Of a DNA stretch of 64,000 nucleotides, positions 22,801 through 31,459 are shown piece after piece (the first letter of the stretch is position 1; each line of letters opens with the position of its first letter). A model generated the notes under the pieces. The model searched no databases, was not told the DNA's origin, and worked only from the letters and a program-made list of their open reading frames with translations. A program made the translations under genes and the position numbers. The DNA comes from Theristus sp. LFF4_11 (lineage: Eukaryota > Nematoda > Chromadorea > Monhysterida > Xyalidae), in contig JASANC010005476.1 in assembly GCA_030248135.1 (NCBI GenBank), positions 1 to 64,000 on the forward strand, in the 5' to 3' direction.

Positions 22801-25800
22801 GCTTTTAGGTTTTTCAGTTTTGGCACTTCAGGTTTTCGACTTTGATGATAATTGTTGATCTTTGCTTTCTTTTTTTTGCTTCTAGCTTTTGAAGTTTGCT
22901 TTTTAGCATTTTCTCGGATTTCAAGTGATTCAATTTCAGTTCCGTTTGAGTTGGAGCATTTAGGAGTTTTGAAATGAGTGGAAGCAGGTGCCCAGGTCAG
23001 GCAGTGCACCAGACACTCGGCTGCGTAGGGAGAGTGACGTCGCGAGGGCGCTCCGTATGGGGGAGTAGGGTACTGTAATGTCCTACTTTAGCCTTCGTGT
23101 CTGCACTCTCACACAAAGCCGGGTTTACGGTGAGCTGTTTCTGACAGAGCGCTTGACTTCCAATGCTCATCTACTTTTTTCCTAGATGCTCAACGGTTTT
23201 CTTATATCTTTGTTAAGCTATTTTTCTTTGATTCGTTCTTGTACGTTATAAAAGTGGTGTGTTTTATGAGTTCAGCATGTGCCGTTCGTGCCATTTTGTT
23301 TCTTTTTATTTCTATCGTCTTTCGTCGTCGTTTTAATAAAAGTGAAGTCGTTTTAATTTAGTAAAAAAAGTTAAAAAAAACCCAACGTCGTCCACCGGTC
23401 ATCACACACAGCAGCTCGGATCGGTTGGCAGTCCAGTGAGCCATTCACACACACCAAAGCAGAACATCGCAAATTTTATGCATGACGCGGCCATTCAAAA
23501 TTGGCAAAGTGATCCGAGTCCCCTTGATAAGGCCGAGTCACTTGGGCAACTTTGAATTGCCACATGAAGATTGAAACTAGTTTCCCTCTATCTGCAAACC
23601 GATTAGAGTCGCAGAACCTAACAAACTTGATAATACTAACACTTTCGAACGACATTCACCTGGTCGACGCAGTTGCCGACGAGTATGACCTCCTGCAGGG
23701 TGTACTTGAACGGGACGCCCTTCTCGATCGGCGGCGTGTTGTACGGCGTCAGACGGTTACTGAGTACCACCGTGGAATTGTCGACGTCAACGATCGATAC
23801 GATGTTGTCCGCCTGCACAGGGTGTGCTTAAACGGCATTCATGAAGCAGCATTTATTGACGCACAGCTGTGTTACAATATAGCCACGCGGTTACTAAATA
23901 CTGCGTCATGAATGCTAAAGGCCCGTTCATACTGACGTAAGCGTTTTCGGGCACGTCACGTCACGTCACGTCTTGTGTTTTAGCATACTACCGTTCATAC
24001 AGCCGTACGTATGTACGGCACGGCACGTTAGGTCTCGTGTTAGTATTGCATAATACCGACCACGGGGAGAAGTAAGTCTGACGTACGTGTCGACCGAACG
24101 TCAGTATGAACAGGCCTTAACTTGTGGGTTTAGGATCGGGCTTCTGAACGTTTGAACCGAACGATAAAAATAATCAGCTCGATTTGAAAAGAAAACACAG
24201 TTGATGATGGAAAAGCGCGACCTCGACAAAGCTGCGTATCTCGTTCAATATCAACGACCACTCGAGCTGGTCCTCCGGATCGTATCGACTGATGTAATGC
24301 TCAACGAGTTGACTCAGTTCCTGGAATTGCTGCAAATCACCAATTTATTCTGTCCCACTACGTGTTAGCTAAATTAAAGTCCGTTTCTTTTTTCAAATCT
24401 TGATGAGCAAAATTAAAGTTGGTTTCTTTTTTTAAGTCTTTGATATGCATCTGCAGGATTGATGACAGTAGTGGTCTGCGTGTTTACAGACGATTAACAG
24501 ACAAGTTCTCGGGTGTGACCGGTCTACTGGGTGACCGGTCTGCTGGATGAATACCGAAAACGTTATACTTTGTCGCTGTAGTGGCGTTTTTCAATGAAAT
24601 CAACCTAAATTAAATTGTTTTCTGCCTTTTTTACATTAATTAGAATCAGCAACCTCACGATACTGCTTGCTAATGTTGAAGTCGTAACACACATCAATCA
24701 CACAAACATCCATCGAAAACGAAAATTCACACACCCGTACAAGATCGCGAACCAGTTTCAACTTCTTGAGCAACAGACAGACAACGATAAAGCGTGCATA
24801 GTAGCGGAGTTTTTTCACGGTTAAATCTGGTCGAAAACTGCAACAGCAAAAAGCAACGAATTAAGAGAAAAACCATGAAAGATATTAGTTTGCTAAGTCC
24901 GATACCAAAGCTGCCTTCTAGTGATATGGAATGGGATCAATCTGAATCTGTGTTTTACATCCAGGAGACATCTGACAACCCTGCTTTTAATTTGGGTCAC
25001 CCATTGGTTGATCCAATCCAAAAGATTTGAAAGCAGCTCTTGAGCGGGTTAGTTCAATCAATACTCGAAACCATGTCGATGTCGAAAGATCAAAAAGTGA
25101 CAAATTATAAAAAGGGTTTCAAGATTTTTAACAAACTTTTCATTAAGTGATATATCGGCGTAATAAGCACGAGATCTGATCGCTGAGTAAAAGGAAAATG
25201 TTTCTAGCAGGTACGTCGTTTCACTGGTGCGTAAACTGAAATCAAATAGAGAGGTTAAAATATTTTGAAATTTGGAATGTTTGAAAATTTCAGTGTTGCA
25301 GAAAATGGGAAGATTATAATTTCCACAGCAACTCACTAATAATGATAATAAAGTTGACCAATTTTTGATGCGATTTCGCCTATTTGCCATCGTTTTAACC
25401 CGTAGTGACGATCCAGTATCTGTCTGCAACATTAAAAATAACGTCTTTGGTCTGAAGATCGGGTACTTTCCATTGTGCAGTGGATTGTTTGATGCTTAAA
25501 AATTCAAATAAGACTTCTTCCCTCATAACACCATGCTTGTTTTCAGCGTTCCTTTTAGCTTTTTTCCCACTTCTCAGAGTTCCACCCCTCATTGTGTTCA
25601 AAGTGCACAACCTAAACATTCTAATTGTCAAATTGTGGACCGTTCTAATTATCATTGCATGACATGGTTCAACGGGTTCCAGGTTAAAAACTGGTTCAGC
25701 GTTTAGTCAAAATTTTGTACGTTTCGGTTCACCCAGGAGACACGAAAAGCAATTTGTTCCACCCAGAAGAACCATACAGAAAATAGTTTCGTTTTCTCTG

Positions 25801-27014
25801 CAACTCAGTCATAACATCAGTAACATGTAATTATTTCCGTTTTAAAAACCTGTTGCGAAACAAAACGATTTGAAGGTCTAATTGTAACAGTTTCATGTGG
25901 ACTAAAAGCTCGAACCCAGAAGTAGAGTTTACACGTGTCTGGAGACCTACAACAGTCGGATACAATTAGAACTCAGACACAAATTTTCCAAAAATTTTCG
26001 ACCGTAAAAGCACAAGAACATAGTATACCACGAAATTCACACATGAATTTCCCGCAAAAATAGATTCAGCAAAGAATTATGTGTGACTTTCTTTCTGACC
26101 AACCTGTGCTGTTGTTGGAACTTCCAGAGTCTGGTATAGAGGTCGAAGGTACGTCCAAAGTAGCCTTGCCATTGTTTTGTACCGTGTAATGGAAGATCGC
26201 TGAAAAAACACAAAAAGACGCAATTTTCATCCTCAAAAATGTTCGTTCATCAGTAAATCCAAAATTGTGCCCTAAACTGCTCAAAACGATGCTGTAAGCA
26301 AGCCGAACACAAAAAGTGGTAAAAGCGACATTGTCTGCAATTGACAAAAAAATAACAAATGGCTACTCGTTGGGCTACTCACAGGGCTGGGGTGTTTTCT
26401 GGGCTGTAAAATAGCTTCGCCAAAAACTGGCTCTGCATCTTACTTTTTGCATGTAATTCATGAACGTACACCATAATGTAACCAAAGAAACAAAAACCAG
26501 CACAATACAGATCCGGCAGTTTTCAGCAATGTTCTTTCGGAGTTTCCAGCAATTTGCCTAATAATAAAAAAAATATAAATAAATAATCTGACGAAACACC
26601 CCAACAGCGCCCTCACCGAATGCCGTTGAACAGCTGCTTGGATTTGTCGAGCAGCTGTGTGAACTCGTGCACCACCCGTTGCTCCTGTTCGCTCGGTGGC
26701 GCGCTGTGCGAGTGGTGCGGCGCGTGCGGGTTGTGGTGCGGCGCTGGTACACCGCCGTGGTGCGGGGCTGGTACACCGCCGTGATGCGGGGCTGGTACAC
26801 CGCCGTGGTGCGATTGTGGTACACCGCCGTGGTGCGGCGCTGGTACACCGCCGTGGTGCGATTGTGGTACACCGCCGTGGTGCGATTGTGGTACACCGCC
26901 GTGGTGCGATTGTGGTACACCGCCGTGGTGCGGGGCTGGTACACCGCCGTGGTGGTGCTGTTGCTGTTGGTGATGAGTGGCGGCATGTGCGAGCATTGCT
27001 GCGTTGCCGACCAT
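13700..27014 (-). CDS. SCAI: SCAI homolog (MRTF/SRF co-repressor), 15 coding exons, 671 aa
   Basis: SCAI-family proteins act in the nucleus, where they bind MRTF/SRF complexes and repress SRF target genes. Conserved blocks occur in order across the exons: KSKQLFNGIR, WQGYFGRTFDLYTRLWKF, GLKRWQIGEIASKIGQLYY, VKKLRYYARFIVVCLLL, DQLEWSLILNEI, ALEREPHED, NPHKYLLYRPTFSQL, HPGDLYPYARKPFFLIVD, RGSVFTLFL and FIRLLILRFIFCACVLRLH. Coding segments sum to 2016 nt including a TAG stop, and every junction keeps phase with AG/GT borders. The family is usually about 600 residues; the extra length is mainly a His-rich N-terminal repeat. The chosen ATG is the first in frame in exon 1, but that exon has a good upstream acceptor at 27042-27044 and no stop between it and the ATG, so translation could start in an unseen upstream exon. 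The intron between exons 7 and 8 contains an LTR element in opposite orientation. Confidence 0.93.
13860..14110 (+). repeat. Degenerate TGGAA-rich satellite-like tract
   Basis: About 250 bp in the last SCAI intron built from degenerate TGGAATGGAA, TGGACTGGAA and TGGAAGCTGGAC units. Resembles pentameric GGAAT-type satellites, but no single period is clean. Confidence 0.75.
14248..14348 (-). CDS. SCAI: SCAI exon 14
   Basis: 101 bp. Acceptor TTTTTTACAG. Codes YSDDFIRLLILRFIFCACV then LRLHRSFR. Donor CGC|GTGAGT, phase 0. Confidence 0.95.
14791..14964 (-). CDS. SCAI: SCAI exon 13
   Basis: 174 bp. Acceptor GTGCTTCAG. Codes RGSVFTLFLHSPLTAF and LWDKCQAHVDKF. Confidence 0.94.
15019..15475 (+). mobile_element. 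tRNA-derived SINE, copy 2 (interrupted)
   Basis: Head GTGGCCTGGCAGCTAGCGCG at about 15024; B-box-like GCGATCGAGTCCCGCC at about 15197; body CAATGGGCGACCTACTTTG and GGCGTTCT at about 15402. Extra sequence separates the parts, so it is broken by insertions or is a composite. In the SCAI intron between exons 12 and 13. Confidence 0.5.
15560..15714 (-). CDS. SCAI: SCAI exon 12
   Basis: 155 bp. Acceptor CCTGCAG; with exon 11 it forms Cys-Ile-His-Pro. Codes HPGDLYPYARKPFFLIVD and LFNQPVITFASP. Confidence 0.95.
16163..16283 (-). CDS. SCAI: SCAI exon 11
   Basis: 121 bp. Acceptor GATTTTCCAG. Codes GYDVGGV and NRDID, separated by a Thr/Ser/Gly-rich insert less like other SCAI proteins. Donor TG|GTTAGG. 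Confidence 0.88.
16748..16837 (-). CDS. SCAI: SCAI exon 10
   Basis: 90 bp. Codes FRDLPSDGAMLLYISADGC then FTGGQSRSST. A GTCAGT donor is chosen over the nearby GTGAAT because only it keeps phase into exon 11. Confidence 0.9.
17161..17257 (-). CDS. SCAI: SCAI exon 9
   Basis: 97 bp. Acceptor TTTTTTCCAG. Codes DDVFMRTAGKENPHKYLLY then RPTFSQLLLFLSS. Donor G|GTTGGT. Confidence 0.95.
18619..18702 (-). CDS. SCAI: SCAI exon 8
   Basis: 84 bp, phase 0. Codes VKCTELSLDMFWMLQ and ALEREPHED, continuing directly from exon 7 as in other SCAI proteins. Donor GTCAGT. Confidence 0.95.
19060..19087 (+). repeat. (GGTAA)n short tandem
   Basis: Four to five GGTAA units lie directly beside the 5' LTR insertion site and end in AATT, the target duplication. 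Confidence 0.7.
19088..19484 (+). repeat. 5' LTR
   Basis: TG...CA, 397 bp. Contains TATAAAA at 19261-19267 and AATAAA at 19349-19354, consistent with U3-R-U5. The only difference I saw from the 3' LTR is one missing T in an A-rich tract. Confidence 0.95.
19486..19503 (+). promoter_or_regulatory. Primer-binding site, probably tRNA-Gln
   Basis: TGGAGGTCCCGCCGAGAC begins one base after the 5' LTR. Its complement ends in CCA and fits the 3' end of eukaryotic tRNA-Gln, with one transition relative to the CTCGGTGGGACCT form I know. The tRNA identity is an inference. Confidence 0.7.
19535..22414 (+). CDS. Gag-protease-integrase-like fusion ORF of the LTR element, 959 aa
   Basis: One frame, no stop. 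Basic, Ser/Glu-rich N-terminus; helical Gag-like region about residues 150-320; Gln/Asn/Pro-rich linker; CCHC zinc knuckle about 430-443 (CYSCNELGHTMMGC); retropepsin-like segment with DSGAQ about 493 and a downstream FGRP. About 90 residues after the protease motif comes CEFCQ, then a core-like LLVIMDDFTK about 634-645 and GHSPYFLERGREMR about 758-771. No reverse transcriptase or RNase H lies between protease and integrase. In the core the first Asp is present, but the expected second Asp and the Glu region look replaced. A zinc-domain-like FFWWPEV segment about 802-808 lies after the core instead of before it. Likely supplies structural protein only; probably inactive as integrase. Confidence 0.85.
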   Translation: MTDGDAVLDQIAGAVKHSPIKNRKRGHGGPAPRGHGGPAHGRGGVMTRSSARAASSGAGQSVTPKTTKKVTVVTPSEASSVVLETSDDEGNGHGGSRAQRRSAVRGSTKTKGRPRKVIVRRVSSTEESSDEEAPMTAKRREVVAGKAQKLAKVFDKYDWGAESWWRFVERLEDACHDNGISKDDEKAIVLKYMMSAKSRLSFDTLNVDQRASWKEAVKVLGVMFGEKLAKARRLEELRMFEMAMDADPKETVNELNRMMAPMLATETKENRDLRLAHQLYHCLPAEMRNWLVFKEVDTDDLEGMVEAIGAIQKFLETDKILKPANSRPPRRGNDVGQGAELEQQFSQLRSGYSAPRATFRGGMHNNAAPRPNNNFSRPPMQQQQQHTRPPPQLPNRTPQQTFGGSAQSNRGMAPFRGNNRGGYRNTGDKRCYSCNELGHTMMGCPKRAMADRQQAMIGTLETASGNSSSSESNLDPLAYLEVQLNGVRCRALRDSGAQVNIVPAELLEYIGAATGETPKITDCELSGRSLTGGKVAEFKGKVQLNAASGDASACMDFYVLTKGKSDGKDQLVFGRPMEIVWDVGCPMATTAPPAMKGEVPYLMPQDQSQVEVASEPCEFCQKSDHLTERGMMYLLVIMDDFTKAISAYPMETKAASEVARNIWNYMSKNGQPTEMTMWLEPVHVQQIAANVEARYGLKVVDHQIAYKVGEKGKKVKKSDGLNAMLELLKIMTTETMINWDDYVDIAVYVYMHAVRTDLGGHSPYFLERGREMRTLNFAEMKKVAKTLNEVTRETMIPAVRRFFWWPEVACDAAEYAGNWVPELKMSIDHEVIEEVQDSEEESPLNERPWRVSMDERRWRAARLHASSSVAEADQRSGGRTSGWQNVARNGDTVAGVVAACELRRRRSMARPGFAEGSFRESRNAAADIWLVGVFSVSVTQTDSELFRSPRLKPNGGRPP
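23060..23073 (+). promoter_or_regulatory. Polypurine tract
   Basis: A purine-rich run (GGGGGAGTAGGG) lies immediately upstream of the 3' LTR, where the plus-strand primer of LTR elements is expected. Confidence 0.6.
23074..23471 (+). repeat. 3' LTR
   Basis: TG...CA, 398 bp, with TATAAAA at 23247-23253 and AATAAA at 23335-23340 at the same offsets as in the 5' LTR. Confidence 0.95.
23660..23812 (-). CDS. SCAI: SCAI exon 7
   Basis: 153 bp, phase 0. Codes NSTVVLSNRLTPYNTPPIE and YTLQEVILVGNCVDQ. The following 4957 bp intron carries the LTR retroelement. Confidence 0.95.
23919..24117. mobile_element. PIF/Harbinger-type MITE, 199 bp
   Basis: TIRs AGGCCCGTTCATACTGACGT and ACGTCAGTATGAACAGGCCT are flanked by TAA. 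Contains a CACGT tandem (23955-23971) and GTACGTATGTAC palindromes. In the SCAI intron between exons 6 and 7. Confidence 0.85.
24222..24329 (-). CDS. SCAI: SCAI exon 6
   Basis: 108 bp, phase 0 on both sides. Codes QFQELSQLVEHYISR then YDPEDQLEWSLILNEI. Donor GAG|GTCGCG. Confidence 0.93.
24735..24837 (-). CDS. SCAI: SCAI exon 5
   Basis: 103 bp. Acceptor GCTGTTGCAG, donor CGG|GTGTGT. Codes FRPDLTVKKLRYYARF followed by IVVCLLLKKLKLVRDLVR. Confidence 0.94.
25137..25235 (-). CDS. SCAI: SCAI exon 4
   Basis: 99 bp. Acceptor GATTTCAG. Codes LRTSETTYLLETFSFYSAI and RAYYADISLNE. Donor AA|GTTTGT is the weakest of the gene, but it restores phase with exon 5. Confidence 0.92.
25337..25423 (-). CDS. SCAI: SCAI exon 3
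   Basis: 87 bp. Acceptor TTGCAG, donor TA|GTGAGT. Codes GLKRWQIGEIASKIGQLYY, continuing exon 2 in phase. Confidence 0.95.
26104..26199 (-). CDS. SCAI: SCAI exon 2
   Basis: 96 bp after a TTTTTTCAG acceptor. Codes QWQGYFGRTFDLYTRLWKF, one of the most conserved SCAI blocks. Donor AG|GTTGGT, phase 2. Confidence 0.94.
26617..27014 (-). CDS. SCAI: SCAI exon 1 (His-rich repeat and conserved N-terminal block)
   Basis: Codes residues 1-132 plus two bases of codon 133. It runs MVGNAAM, then poly-Gln/His, then nine 8-residue GGVP-x-x-HH units, then the conserved block ending LDKSKQLFNGIR. Donor is CG|GTGAGG. Exon sequence may extend to an acceptor at 27041. Confidence 0.88.
26735..26955 (-). repeat. 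24 bp coding minisatellite in SCAI exon 1
   Basis: GGTACACCGCCG recurs every 24 bp, nine times from 26746 to 26938, coding GGVPAPHH or GGVPQSHH on the minus strand. The repeat is also stop-free in the other two minus frames and in two plus frames. Confidence 0.95.
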
Positions 27015-27348
27015 TCCTGCGGGGCCGCCGCCTGTAGCGGCCTGAAAGAGAACGAAACGAGTGTGCGAGGTGGCCCAGTAAACATGGCACCTTTCTTTCT
27101 GCAGACCGCGAAATTTGAAAGGAAAAAATAGAGAATTTCAGAAATTCCGTTGTGTGTATTGTGAAATTGATCGTGTGTTTCAAAATACATGTTCGTGCCT
27201 GTGCCGTCCGCTATTTGTCCACAGCACAAGCATCTTGAAAAACACAACTCTTAGCCTGTGACTGGTCTCACCTTGATTGAGCAGACAATTAGTGCCTTAT
27301 TTATTGGACCATTTCATAGTTTTTTGTCTGCGTGCAGCACGCGCACTA

Positions 27349-27542
27349 GTCCTAGTCTGAGAACAGTCCACTCGGTTTTTCAGTTATATCAAACAATAAT
27401 GCTGTACAGTTATAAACAAACCACATAAGAGGTACACATTACGCGGAAGGCACGCATATGTGCATGTGCCTGTGTGTTTGTTTCTGACTACACAACATTA
27501 CCGTGTTATGAAAACAAACTCCCCCGTCTTCCGACTAGGACC
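27349..27542. mobile_element. Diverged MITE of the GTCCTTGTC family, SCAI 5' side
   Basis: GTCCTAGTCTGAGAAC at the left and GTCTTCCGACTAGGAC at the right, with GTGCCTGTGTGTTTG and ACAACATTAC inside. About 310 bp upstream of SCAI exon 1, so it may overlap the promoter region. Confidence 0.6.
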
Positions 27543-28299
27543 TGCCTCACCTGTGCTGGTGGCAACGGCTGGTCGAGCGACGATGAGGGTCCCGCCAGAG
27601 ACATTGCATCATGTGCCCTGCCTGGTCAAGAAACTGAAGACACACACACACACGCACGCACGCACACGCAGACAAACACACTGGCAGTCAATCAGCGACC
27701 GTATACACCGGAACACCGCGGAGTACGCGCGCAGCAACAGTCGGCCTCTTGGTGGTGGTTCGACTTTTGTTCTTCTGTTTCTCGCGGAACTCTGATGAGG
27801 ACGGAAACTTCGATTTCTTTTGAAACACTTTCAGTGATGACTGGACTTTATATTCGACGTATCCTTATTCTTGAGGCATATTTCCAATAAATATTTTAGA
27901 ATTGCACTGAGCTTTCGAGACGAACGAAATGTTGCACTCGACAATGCTCGATGTGGAGACCGGACAAAACCCTGTGTAATTGAACATCAAAAACACTTTG
28001 AAAAACTTGGAAAAAAGCAGGGTCCCGTCACTGACCACACGAGAATGTTGCCATGATGCGGGCCATAGCTTTTTTTGCGCATACATTGGTCAAATTGGGT
28101 CATCGACCACTCAAAATGATCGCACGGGGACAAAGAATTTGTTTTCGGCCATAAAAACTTTTTTGGCCCAAAATAATTATCACTTTTGGCCAAAAACCGA
28201 TTTTTGAAGAAAAATAGGCTTGATTTTTTAAATTGTTTTATTTTTTAAAAAAACATAGTTGGGTTACAAAAAAAACAAAGTAAATAGCGACGTGCTAGA

Positions 28300-30640
28300 G
28301 ACGTGTGTGCAACTGAAAAAAAATAAACCGGGCTCAGACTATGACCTGTGTGAGTGCCGCGCACAAAACAATTCAAAATTTTGCAAAATTGCTCATTTTT
28401 CAAATGTTCAAAAGTCTCCGGAAAACGTCTTATGTAAAATTTTAAAAATACAAGTACCAAGCACTAACGGCAGGTTGCTCCCACATTGTTTTAAACTCTA
28501 ACCAGCTTCAGACTAGGACTTATGAGACGGTAGTAACACGGAAACTCAAAATGACACCAAAAAGTGCCCATTTACCGACATTAAAAAGACTCCAGAAAAC
28601 ATACCAAGCTTTCTTTTTGTGTCAAATCTATTCTATCATAAAGCCAACTTGTTGTCTCATTGAAATGACGTCCAACCAAGCTCAGACTAGGACTGGTTTC
28701 ACTGCCGCTCTGTCGAGAATGCTAAATTTCGTCGAAAATACCCCTCGCACAAAAAATATAAAAAAATCCAGAAAAATATAGACTCTTCAAATAAAAAAAC
28801 AAAGTAGATAGCGATATACTGCGGACGTGTGCGCAATTGAAAAAAATAAAACCGGGCTCAGACTATGACCTGTGTGAGTGCCGCGCACAATACATTTCAA
28901 AATTTCGCAGAATTCCATTGTTTCCAGGTGTTCCAAAAATCTTAGAAAACGTCTTATGTAAAATTTTAAAAATACAAGTGCCCAGCACTAACGGCAGGTT
29001 GCTCCCACATTGTTTTAAACTCTAACCAGCTTTAGACTAGGACTTATGAGACGGTAGTAACACGGAAACTCAAAATGACACCAAAAAGTGCCCATTTACC
29101 GACATTAAAAAGACTCCAGAAAACATAGCAAGCTTTCTTTTTGTGTCAAATCTATTCTATCATAAAGCCAACTTGTTGTCTCATTAAAATGACGTCCAAC
29201 CATGCTCAGACTAGGACTGGTTTCACTGCCGCTCTGTCGAGAATGCTAAATTTCGTCGAAAATACCCCTCGCACAAAAAATATAAAAAAATCCAGAAAAA
29301 TATAGGCTTTTCAAATAAAAAAACAAAGTAGATATCAAAATACTGCGGACGTGTGCGCAATTGAAAAAAATAAAACCGGGCTCAGACTATGACCTGTGTG
29401 AGTGCCGCGCACAATACATTTCAAAATTTCGCAAAATTCCATTGTTTCCAGGTGTTCCAAAAATCTTAGAAAACGTCTTATGTAAAATTTTAAAAATACA
29501 AGTGCCCAGCACTAACGGCAGGTTGCTCCCACATTGTTTTAAACTCTAACCAGCTTTAGACTAGGACTTATGAGACGGTAGTAACACGGAAACTCAAAAT
29601 GACACCAAAAAGTGCCCATTTACCGACATTAAAAAGACTCCAGAAAACATAGCAAGCTTTCTTTTTGTGTCAAATCTATTCTATCATAAAGCCAACTTGT
29701 TGTCTCATTAAAATGACGTCCAACCATGCTCAGACTAGGACTGGTTTCACTGCCGCTCTGTCGAGAATGCTAAATTTCGTCGAAAATACCCCTCGCACAA
29801 AAAATATAAAAAAATCCAGAAAAATATAGGCTTTTCAAATAAAAAAACAAAGTAGATATCAAAATACTGCGGACGTGTGCGCAATTGAAAAAAATAAAAC
29901 CGGGCTCAGACTATACTTGCGTGAGTGCCGCGCACAATACATTTCAAAATTTAGCAAAAATGCTCATTTTTCAAATGTTGAAAAGTTTCCGGAAAACGTC
30001 TAATGTAAAATTTTGAAAATCCAAGTGCCCAGCACTAACGGCAAGTTGCTCCCACATTGTTTTAAATTTTAACCAGCTTCAGACTAGAACTTATGCGGCG
30101 GTAGTAACACGGAAACTCAAAATGACACCAAAAAGTGCCCATTTACCGAGTTTAAAAAGACTCCAGAAAACATGCCAAGCTTTCTTTTTGTGTCAAATCT
30201 ATTCTATCATAAAGCCAACTTGTTGTCTCATTGAAATGACGTTCAACCAAGCTCAGACTAGGACTGGTTTCACTGCCGCTCTGTAAAGAATTTTAAATTT
30301 CGTCAAAAACACCCCTTGCACAAAAAATATAAAAATCCAAAAAAATATAGAATCTTCAAATAAAAAAACAGTGTAAATAGCAATATACCATGGACGTGTG
30401 CGCAACTGAAAAAAATAAAACCGGGCTCAGACTATGATTTGTGTGAGTGCCGCGGTCGAAACAATTCAAAATTTCGCAAAATCCCTTTGTTTCCCGGTGT
30501 TCGAAAGATCTTAGAAAACGTCTGATGTAAAATTTTGACAATCCAAGTGCCAGCACTAACGGCAGATTGCTCCCACATTGTTTTAAATCTTAACCAGGCT
30601 CAGACGAGGACTTATGGCACCAAAAAAAAACATACAACTT
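28300..30640 (+). repeat. Left arm satellite array, ~523 bp higher-order repeat
   Basis: Landmark CAGACT-A-K-GAC recurs at 28335, 28509, 28683 and 28859, giving a monomer of about 174 bp. Three diverged monomers form a ~523 bp unit whose GTGAGTGCCGCGCAC landmark recurs five times up to about 30.44 kb. The second and third units are almost identical. Confidence 0.9.
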
Positions 30641-30804
30641 GCAGCGTGAGTGCCTGACGAAAAACGTCAAAATTGCTCATTTCCGAGTGTGCAACAGAGT
30701 CCATAAAACTCAAAACTCAACAGATATGTGAAAAATCCAACTACTCAGCATTAAAGAAAAAGTGCCGTTAGTGCTGGACACTTGGATTTTCAAAATTTTA
30801 CATA

Positions 30805-31285
30805 CCGTATTACCTCTATTAAACCCCCCCCCCCAAAATTAAACCCCCCCCCCAAAAATAAACCCCCACCCCCTCGGCAAGTTTCCAAATAATCCCCCCC
30901 CAAAAATAATCCCCCATGGGGGATTATTGGAAACCTGTTTGAAACACATACCCAGAAAAACATACACATAAACAATGAATTCAGTGGCTGGTTGCAGTGA
31001 AAATGATGAAATTGTGCTACCAAAGGCCCCAAATGAATGAGTTAATGGTAATTTCGTTACAAAAGGCTGTTGTAAAAGGAAATTTCTATGTAGAGTAGAA
31101 GTTTCTGCGACTTCCTTCTTGCCATGGAAGCTATTTTTGCCATTTTGCCCACCTCTAAAAATGGTTTCCAAATAAACCCCCCCCCCCCCAAAAATAAACC
31201 CCCCCCCCCCAAAAAAAATAAACCCCCACCCCCAGAAGTCGCTGAAGAAATAAACCCCCATGGGGGTTTATTAGAGGTAATACGG
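30805..31285. mobile_element. Mariner-type MITE with C-tracts, nested in the foldback
   Basis: TIRs CCGTATTACCTCTATTAAAC and the complementary right end are flanked by TA at 30803-30804 and 31286-31287. Removing it rejoins the satellite unit at TTTTACATA-AG. The interior alternates runs of 7-14 C with AAAATTA-type spacers and two CCCCCATGGGGG palindromes. No coding capacity. Confidence 0.85.
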
Positions 31286-31459
31286 TAAGTCGTTTTCCGC
31301 AGACTTTTGAACACTTGAAAAATGGGCAATTTTGTCAAATTTTGAATTGTTTTGTGCGCGGCACTCACACAGGTTATAGTCTGAGCCGAGTTTAATTTTT
31401 TTCAGTTGCGCACACGTCCGTAGTAGATTGCTGTCCACTTTGTTTTTTTGAAGAGTCTA

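Larger units (their letters stand above)
19088..23471 (+). mobile_element. Non-autonomous Ty3-type LTR retroelement lacking reverse transcriptase
   Basis: Two direct repeats of 397 and 398 bp beginning TG and ending CA bound a 3.6 kb interior. AATT precedes the 5' LTR and follows the 3' LTR, giving a 4 bp target duplication (5 bp AAATT if the terminal A is shared). A primer-binding site follows the 5' LTR after one base, and a purine-rich tract precedes the 3' LTR. The single long ORF has Gag, zinc knuckle, aspartic protease and integrase-like segments but no RT or RNase H. It sits in the SCAI intron between exons 7 and 8, opposite to the gene. Near-identical LTRs indicate recent insertion, so enzymes were presumably supplied in trans. 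Confidence 0.93.

Noticed and set aside
25443..25500. Minus-strand frame with WKVPDLQ resembling the SCAI Trp-Lys block
   Set aside because: The true block (LWKFQQQH) is in exon 2 at 26104-26199, in phase with exon 3. This is intron sequence.
26400..26450. Minus-strand QSQFLAKLF segment with a GTGAGT donor, first considered as the SCAI YFGRTFD exon
   Set aside because: The real YFGRTFD-coding exon lies downstream. Including this one would duplicate the block and break phase.
28551..28781. 76-codon ORF repeated in each satellite unit of the foldback arms
   Set aside because: It recurs only because the DNA repeats. It has no domain, varies at its ends between copies and appears on both arms.
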